Of a DNA stretch of 11,059 bases, positions 6,651 to 11,059 are shown in pieces. Origin of the DNA: an uncultured bacterium (GTDB lineage Bacteria > Bacteroidota > Bacteroidia > Bacteroidales > Muribaculaceae); assembly GCA_946184715.1 (NCBI GenBank), contig CAMHGU010000058.1:1-11059 (forward strand), read 5' to 3'. A program made the translations under genes and the position numbers. Position 1 is the stretch's first letter, and every line of letters starts with the position of its first letter. The notes under the pieces are model-generated. The model ran no database searches. It had not been told where the DNA came from and saw only the letters and a list, made by a program, of their open reading frames with translations.

Positions 6651-7129
6651 TTCAGGAGGCTATCGTTGATAAAGTTGGCTAAGGTGCGCTGCTCGGCCAT
6701 CGCCTTGTGGTCATCGTCGGCCCAGTTGGCAAAGGGGTAGATGGCGATGCCGCCACGCGGGCGGAACACGCCTCTGACCTCGATGTAGCGCGGCTGCAGC
6801 AGCTTGCAGAGGTCTTTCATTATAATATTGACGCAATCCTCGTGGAAGTCGCCGTGGTTGCGGAAGGAGAAGAGATAGAGCTTTAGGCTTTTGCTCTCCA
6901 CCATCAGCTCGCGGGGGATATAGCTGATGATGATGCGACCGAAGTCGGGCTGCCCGGTCTTGGGGCAAAGCGTGGTAAACTCCGGGCAATCGAAGGTGAC
7001 CAGATACTCGTTGTCCTGATGCTTGTTGATGAAAGTCTCAAGCAGCGAGGGGTCGTAGTCGTAGGTGTAGCGGGTGCCCTGGTTGCCCAGGAGGGTTACG
7101 CCTTGAAGTTCGTCGTCGGTTCTTGACAT
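6647..7129 (-). CDS. queF: NADPH-dependent 7-cyano-7-deazaguanine reductase
   Basis: QueF reduces the nitrile preQ0 to the amine preQ1 with NADPH, which is then placed in tRNA as the precursor of queuosine. The protein has 160 residues, the short unimodular form. Cys55 (in FTTLCPKTGQPDFG) is the expected nucleophile and Asp62 the acid. ESKSLKLY (78-85) is the QueF signature for NADPH binding, and the FHED segment (95-98) supplies the substrate-binding Glu. It lies 17-18 bases after the mannose-1-phosphate guanylyltransferase gene and overlaps queC by four bases. Its presence shows that preQ0 is taken on to preQ1 rather than left as an end product. Confidence 0.97.
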   Translation of the reverse strand: MSRTDDELQGVTLLGNQGTRYTYDYDPSLLETFINKHQDNEYLVTFDCPEFTTLCPKTGQPDFGRIIISYIPRELMVESKSLKLYLFSFRNHGDFHEDCVNIIMKDLCKLLQPRYIEVRGVFRPRGGIAIYPFANWADDDHKAMAEQRTLANFINDSLLK

Positions 7130-7147
7130 ATATATAGATAATGAGTA

Positions 7148-8230
7148 TTAGTTGTATTTGTCGCCGTAGGCGGCTTTGAGGTCGTGGGTAAAGTGCTTGA
7201 GGTGCTGCTCTTCGCTCTTAGGGCAGATGAGGAGCACGTCGTCGGTATCGGCCACGATATAGTCGTCGAGGCCCACAGCCATCACGAGCTTATGGTCTTT
7301 ACACATCACCATATTGCGGTGGCTATTGTAGAAGCGGGTGTCGCAGTTGCGGCCGACGTTGAGGTCGTCGTCGGCTTTGGGGGAGTTCTCGTAGAGGGAA
7401 CCCCAGGTGCCGAGGTCGCTCCAGCCTATATCCACTGATTGCACATAAACGTTCTTAGCCTTCTCCATCACGGCATAGTCGATAGATATAGCCTGGCACT
7501 CAGGGAAGTAGCGGTTGATAAACTCCATCTCGCGGTCGGTGCCGTAGAATTCGCGGCCCTGGTCGAGGACACCGGTCACCTCGGGGGCGTAGGTTGCGAG
7601 AGCGTCGCCGATTGACTTGACACTCCAGAAGAAGATGCCCGAGTTCCACACGAACTCGCCCGAGGCGAGGAAAATCTTGGCCAGCTCCAGGTCGGGCTTC
7701 TCGGTGAATGTCTTCACGGCCGAGAAGTCGGCATCGATGGCGTTACCTTTCTGGATATATCCGTAGCCGGTCTCGGGGCGGGAGGGCTTGATACCGAGGG
7801 TGAGGAGCGCGTCGTGGGTCTCCACGAAGTCGAAGCTGCGCTCCACACTTCGGCGGAAAGCGTCTTCGAGGGTGATGAGATGGTCGGAGGGCGACACCAT
7901 CACCGAGGCGTCGGGGTTGATGGCGCGGATATGGTTGATAGCCCAGGCAATGCAGGGCGCGGTATTGCGGCGCGCCGGCTCAAGGAGCAGGTGGCTGGGC
8001 GCCACGAAGGGCAGCTGCTCGCGTATCAGCGCCTCATAGGCCTTATTGGCCACGATAACCACATTCTGCTCCGGCACCACGCCGCGCAAGCGATCGAAGG
8101 TCATCTGGAGCAGCGAACGCCCGGTGCCCATAAAGTCGATAAACTGCTTGGGATACTGCTCGCGGCTGTAAGGCCAGAAACGGCTGCCGATACCGCCGCA
8201 CATTATGACACAATAGCGATTCTCATTCAT
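7148..8230 (-). CDS. Mannose-1-phosphate guanylyltransferase
   Basis: This enzyme makes GDP-mannose from mannose-1-phosphate and GTP for glycans and polysaccharides. The 360-residue protein matches the short single-domain form without a fused phosphomannose isomerase. The nucleotide-binding signature CGGIGSRFWP (11-20) with PKQF (27-30) is clear. Further family motifs are NTAPCIAWA (89-97), SPSDHLI (113-119), FTEKP (175-179), WNSGIF (195-200), DYAVMEK (251-257) and GWSDLGTW (269-276). Symbols manC, cpsB or rfbM are used for such genes, and I leave the symbol open. It sits between the second SDR gene (21 bases upstream) and queF (17 bases downstream). The link to queuosine is probably only shared transcription. 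Confidence 0.95.
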   Translation of the reverse strand: MNENRYCVIMCGGIGSRFWPYSREQYPKQFIDFMGTGRSLLQMTFDRLRGVVPEQNVVIVANKAYEALIREQLPFVAPSHLLLEPARRNTAPCIAWAINHIRAINPDASVMVSPSDHLITLEDAFRRSVERSFDFVETHDALLTLGIKPSRPETGYGYIQKGNAIDADFSAVKTFTEKPDLELAKIFLASGEFVWNSGIFFWSVKSIGDALATYAPEVTGVLDQGREFYGTDREMEFINRYFPECQAISIDYAVMEKAKNVYVQSVDIGWSDLGTWGSLYENSPKADDDLNVGRNCDTRFYNSHRNMVMCKDHKLVMAVGLDDYIVADTDDVLLICPKSEEQHLKHFTHDLKAAYGDKYN

Positions 8231-8251
8231 AGCTATAATGATTATATGTTA

Positions 8252-9088
8252 TCAGATTGTTACTCCCATCTCGCTGAGGTATTCGCGGGTTTGCTCTATC
8301 AAGTGACCGTGGCCCACGGCGTAGGGGTCGTAGGTGAGCGGGCGCACGAAGTGGTTGGTGACCACGTTGCCCGAGGTCTTGAGCAGCAGGGCCTTGAGGG
8401 CGGGCTTAGCGCCGATGCGCGCCGAGCGGATAAAGGGACGGAAGGCGATGTTGGCGATGGGGTCGTACCAGCGGTCCATCGTTATCATCTTGGAATTGAC
8501 CACACCCGGGTCGACACAGTTGATACGGATTTCAGGATAGAGCTTGGCGAGGAAGAGCGAGAAGTGGGCGAGCGCGTTCTTGGAGCGGCCGTAGGTGCCG
8601 AGCTGCGAGAAGTTGTCGGGGCGCTCGTCGATTTCGATATTGGCCACGCGGTGAAGCTTGCGGGTAAGCGACGTGGTGAAGATGATATGCCCCTCTTTGA
8701 CGATAAGCGGGCGGAGCAGCGCGGTGAGCATCAGCGTGCCGATATAGTTGACGGCGAAGGTCATCTCGCGGCCATCAGGGGTGGTGGTGTATTTGCGCAT
8801 CATCACTCCGGCATTGTTGATCAGGGCGCGCACGGTGAATCCGTCGTCGGCCATCAGCGTGGCAAATTGGCGTATCGACTCGGGGTTGGCGAGGTCGAGG
8901 CGGCGGGCGTAGATGCTGTCGTTGCCGGTGGCGGCGATGATGCCGCGCCGCAGCTCGTTGGCCTTAATGATGTCGCGGCAGGCGAGCACCACGGGTTTCT
9001 TGGTCAGGGCCAAAGCTTTGGCTATCTCCTGCCCTATGGCGCCGGTGGCGCCGGTAATTACAAATGCGTCGGTATAGCTTGTCTTCAT
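8252..9088 (-). CDS. SDR-family NAD(P)-dependent oxidoreductase (retinol dehydrogenase-like)
   Basis: This 278-residue classical-type short-chain dehydrogenase has a Rossmann motif TGATGAIG (12-19), the NNAG motif (91-94), catalytic Asn114, Ser140 and YGRSK with Tyr166 and Lys170. ACRD near 36-39 suggests preference for NADPH, as in retinol dehydrogenase-like members, which is inference. The C-terminal part, including GHGHLIEQTREYLSEMG, resembles the RDH/WWOX-like branch. It overlaps the upstream SDR gene by an ATGA and shares the operon with an OYE-type reductase, suggesting a joint pathway on a hydrophobic carbonyl compound. The substrate cannot be told from sequence. Confidence 0.9.
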   Translation of the reverse strand: MKTSYTDAFVITGATGAIGQEIAKALALTKKPVVLACRDIIKANELRRGIIAATGNDSIYARRLDLANPESIRQFATLMADDGFTVRALINNAGVMMRKYTTTPDGREMTFAVNYIGTLMLTALLRPLIVKEGHIIFTTSLTRKLHRVANIEIDERPDNFSQLGTYGRSKNALAHFSLFLAKLYPEIRINCVDPGVVNSKMITMDRWYDPIANIAFRPFIRSARIGAKPALKALLLKTSGNVVTNHFVRPLTYDPYAVGHGHLIEQTREYLSEMGVTI

Positions 9089-9885
9089 AGCTTAGAAGTT
9101 TTCGGTTTGTCGAGTGAAATATGTTTAGCCCACATAATAAACCAGGTGGGCAATATCGCGATGGTAAAGATAGAGATACGATTGAGCAGACCGTTGATAT
9201 ACTGCTTACGCTTGCGGAACAAGCGCTTGAGGGCGCCTTTAACGAATCGCTGCGGGGTGGCGAGTACGCCGAGGGTGACCCCGAGCTTGCGGAGGCTGGG
9301 CTTGAGGCCGAAGAGCGTGGTGGAGATGCCTCCGGGGCAGCAGGTGAGCACGGCTACGCCTTTATCCTTCAGCTCATAGTGCAAGGCGCGGCCGAACACA
9401 CGGATATAGGCCTTGGTGGCGCTGTACATAGCAATTCCGGGCATCGGCATCCAGCAACTCATCGACGACATATTGAGGATGTAGCCGCGGCCGCGCTCGG
9501 TCATCTGCGCGGCGAAGATGCGGCACAGATGGGTGACACAGCGCATGTGGAGGTTGATGTAGAGGTCGAGACGCTCGGCGGTGAGGTCGGCCACTTGCTT
9601 GAAGTCGAACACCCCGGAGTTGTTGACCAGCACCTCCACCACAATATCGCGCTCGCGGCAGTATTGCTCCACACGGTCGGCCGCGTCGAGCGTCGATAGG
9701 TCGATATTCATTATCAGGCAGGTGAGCTGCGGGTAAGCCTCGGTGAAATAGCGCTGTCGCTCGGCCAGCAGCTCAGGCTGGTTGCTTACGAGCAGCAGGT
9801 TATAGCCGCGGGCGGCCAGCTGATTGGCAAATTCGGCGCCGATGCCGGAGCTTCCGCCGGTGATGAGAGCTACGTTATCGAGCAT
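9085..9885 (-). CDS. SDR-family oxidoreductase with hydrophobic C-terminal tail
   Basis: This 266-residue short-chain dehydrogenase has TGGSSGIG (9-16), NNSG (88-91, replacing the usual NNAG), Ser140/141 and YSATK with Tyr154 and Lys158. PGG (184-186) follows, as in related SDRs. A hydrophobic stretch (about 237-253, ISIFTIAILPTWFIMW) near the C-terminus may anchor it to the membrane, as in some 17-beta-HSD12-like enzymes. The frame is open to 9915, but the ATG at 9885 has a perfect AGGAGG six bases upstream and yields the normal N-terminus directly before the Rossmann fold. The start overlaps the OYE gene end by 11 bases, and the stop overlaps the next SDR by four. Substrate unknown. Confidence 0.9.
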   Translation of the reverse strand: MLDNVALITGGSSGIGAEFANQLAARGYNLLLVSNQPELLAERQRYFTEAYPQLTCLIMNIDLSTLDAADRVEQYCRERDIVVEVLVNNSGVFDFKQVADLTAERLDLYINLHMRCVTHLCRIFAAQMTERGRGYILNMSSMSCWMPMPGIAMYSATKAYIRVFGRALHYELKDKGVAVLTCCPGGISTTLFGLKPSLRKLGVTLGVLATPQRFVKGALKRLFRKRKQYINGLLNRISIFTIAILPTWFIMWAKHISLDKPKTSKL

Positions 9886-11059
9886 GGCGTTCCTCCTTTC
9901 GACGGTTATTCTCAAGCTCGCGCACGATGGCCTTTGGGAGGTCGGGCACGTGCTTATGGCAGCGCATATCGATGGTGTACATACGCCCTATGCAGTAGTT
10001 GGTGTGGTCGCAGCCGCAACGCTCCTCGCCATCGCGCATTCGGTTGACGAAGTCGGGCTCGTTGATGAGAGCGCGTGCCATCTGCACCAGCTCAAAGCCG
10101 CTGTTGAGCACCTTGTCGATGCCCGAGCGCGACACGCATCCGCCCACGTAGATGAGCGGCATCTTCAGCGCCTCGCGGAATCGGAGCGAGTCCTCAAGGA
10201 AATACAGCTCGCGGAAGGGCACCGTGGGGATTACGAAGCGCCCGCCCATCTTCACACTGTACTTGAGCCACCAGGTGTCCATATAATGGGTCAAAGTGGT
10301 GATAGGCATAGCGCCGCGCATCACGTACATCGGGGCTTTGCTGACGAAGCCGCCCGAGAGCACCAGGGCATCGGGGCCGAGCTGCTCCAGCTCGCGCGCC
10401 ACGGTGATGCAGTCGTCAAGCTCAAGGCCGCCTTTGAAGCCGTCGCGGGTGTTGGTCTTCACCACCACGGCAATCTGGCCATCGACGGCGCGCATCACCT
10501 CTTCCATCACCATTCGCATAAAGCGCATACGATTATCGAGCGAGCCGCCGTACTCGTCGCGCCGGTGATTGGTGTAAGGCGAGAGGAACTGGCTGATGAG
10601 GTAGCCGTGGCCGGCGTGAATCTCCACGCAGTCGAAACCGGTGTCGATTGCCAGGCGCACCGCCGTGCCGAAGTCGGTCACTATCTGGCGTATCTCCGGG
10701 TCGGTGAGCTTATGCACGAAGGTGGGCGAATAGAGGTTGAAGCCGCCCGAAGCCCCCACGGGCAGGGTGCCGCATATCTTCTTATGCGACATATTGCCGC
10801 AATGTCCGAGCTGCACCGACACCTTGGCGCCCTCGGCGTGGATAGCGTCGGTGAGGTCGCGAAGCCCCTCGGCTATGGCCGGCCGCATCCACAGCTGCCG
10901 CGGAAACGACAAGCCGCTCTGCGACACCGCCGCATAGGCCACCGTGGTCATCCCCACCCCGCCGCGCGCCACGCTCACGTGGTAATCCTTAAGCTGCGCC
11001 GACGGCGAATTGTTGAGAGCCATGCCCTCAAAGGCCGCCGAGCGCACCGTGCGGTTGCG
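9875..11059 (-). CDS. NADH:flavin oxidoreductase / Old Yellow Enzyme family, 5' end cut by window
   Basis: The reading frame runs to the right edge, showing 394 residues. A GTG at 11047 is not the true start, because the preceding codons give RNRT, matching the conserved N-terminal (K)NR motif of the family. OYE proteins are FMN-bound TIM barrels that reduce alkenes next to carbonyl groups. Visible residues HAGHGYL (148-154), YGGS (170-173), the phosphate-binding VGG (305-307) and RALINEPDF (329-337) support the family. Cysteines at 348, 350, 356 and 367 sit where 2,4-dienoyl-CoA reductase-like members bind a [4Fe-4S] cluster, but the pattern is altered (CDHTNYC). There is no C-terminal FAD/NAD domain. 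It heads the visible operon, and the substrate is unknown. Confidence 0.92.
   Translation of the reverse strand, partial: RNRTVRSAAFEGMALNNSPSAQLKDYHVSVARGGVGMTTVAYAAVSQSGLSFPRQLWMRPAIAEGLRDLTDAIHAEGAKVSVQLGHCGNMSHKKICGTLPVGASGGFNLYSPTFVHKLTDPEIRQIVTDFGTAVRLAIDTGFDCVEIHAGHGYLISQFLSPYTNHRRDEYGGSLDNRMRFMRMVMEEVMRAVDGQIAVVVKTNTRDGFKGGLELDDCITVARELEQLGPDALVLSGGFVSKAPMYVMRGAMPITTLTHYMDTWWLKYSVKMGGRFVIPTVPFRELYFLEDSLRFREALKMPLIYVGGCVSRSGIDKVLNSGFELVQMARALINEPDFVNRMRDGEERCGCDHTNYCIGRMYTIDMRCHKHVPDLPKAIVRELENNRRKEERHAR
9892..9897 (-). promoter_or_regulatory. Perfect Shine-Dalgarno AGGAGG deciding the SDR start
   Basis: The minus strand reads AAAGGAGGAACGCCATG. AGGAGG lies six bases before the ATG at 9885 and inside the last codons of the OYE gene. 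It rules in favour of the internal ATG over the upstream in-frame start at 9915. Confidence 0.85.

Noticed and set aside
5988..7129. preQ0-based DNA modification (dpd-type) system
   Set aside because: No DpdA or other dpd gene is present, and QueF reduces preQ0 to preQ1, which points to tRNA queuosine.
7814..9379. Long plus-strand open frame (521 codons) opposite the SDR and mannose-1-phosphate guanylyltransferase genes
   Set aside because: It crosses two well-supported minus-strand genes, has low-complexity His/Val/Gly/Ala content and no recognisable domain. It is a by-product of GC-rich codon use.
11045..11047. GTG at 11047 as the start of the OYE gene
   Set aside because: The codons before it (RNRT) continue the conserved family N-terminus and stay open to the window edge, so the true start lies outside.

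Overview
The window reads as a GC-rich chromosomal segment of a Bacteroidota bacterium, most likely order Bacteroidales and possibly a gut Muribaculaceae-type genome. This rests on the protein family forms (short QueF, L19, GrpE/DnaJ) and on promoter-like elements of the Bacteroidota type (TTTG-like -33, TAnnTTTG -7). The taxonomic call is inference. All twelve protein genes lie on the minus strand, so transcription runs from right to left. No tRNA, rRNA, IS element, CRISPR array or phage gene was seen. No gap between genes exceeds 300 bases.

Right to middle (11059 to 5054), in transcription order: an Old Yellow Enzyme-type flavin oxidoreductase (5' end cut by the window edge), two short-chain dehydrogenases, a mannose-1-phosphate guanylyltransferase, then queF, queC, queD and queE. 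Junctions are overlaps of 4 to 14 bases or gaps of 17 to 21 bases, so these eight genes look like one operon. QueD, QueE, QueC and QueF take 7,8-dihydroneopterin triphosphate to preQ1, the precursor of queuosine in tRNA. GTP cyclohydrolase (FolE) and the later enzymes are not here.

Middle (5053 to 4482): a strong promoter candidate, a 5' leader able to fold, rplS (ribosomal protein L19) and a rho-independent terminator form a compact unit.

Left (4473 to 1): ispE (isoprenoid MEP pathway), then grpE and dnaJ (Hsp70 co-chaperones), then a transmembrane Hanks-type Ser/Thr kinase with an unrecognised C-terminal domain that runs off the left edge. The kinase starts 24 bases after dnaJ and is probably co-transcribed with the chaperone genes.

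Most of the window is housekeeping. The parts worth a second look are the kinase behind grpE-dnaJ, the folded rplS leader, and the OYE plus double-SDR module at the head of the queuosine operon. No clear previously undescribed system was identified.
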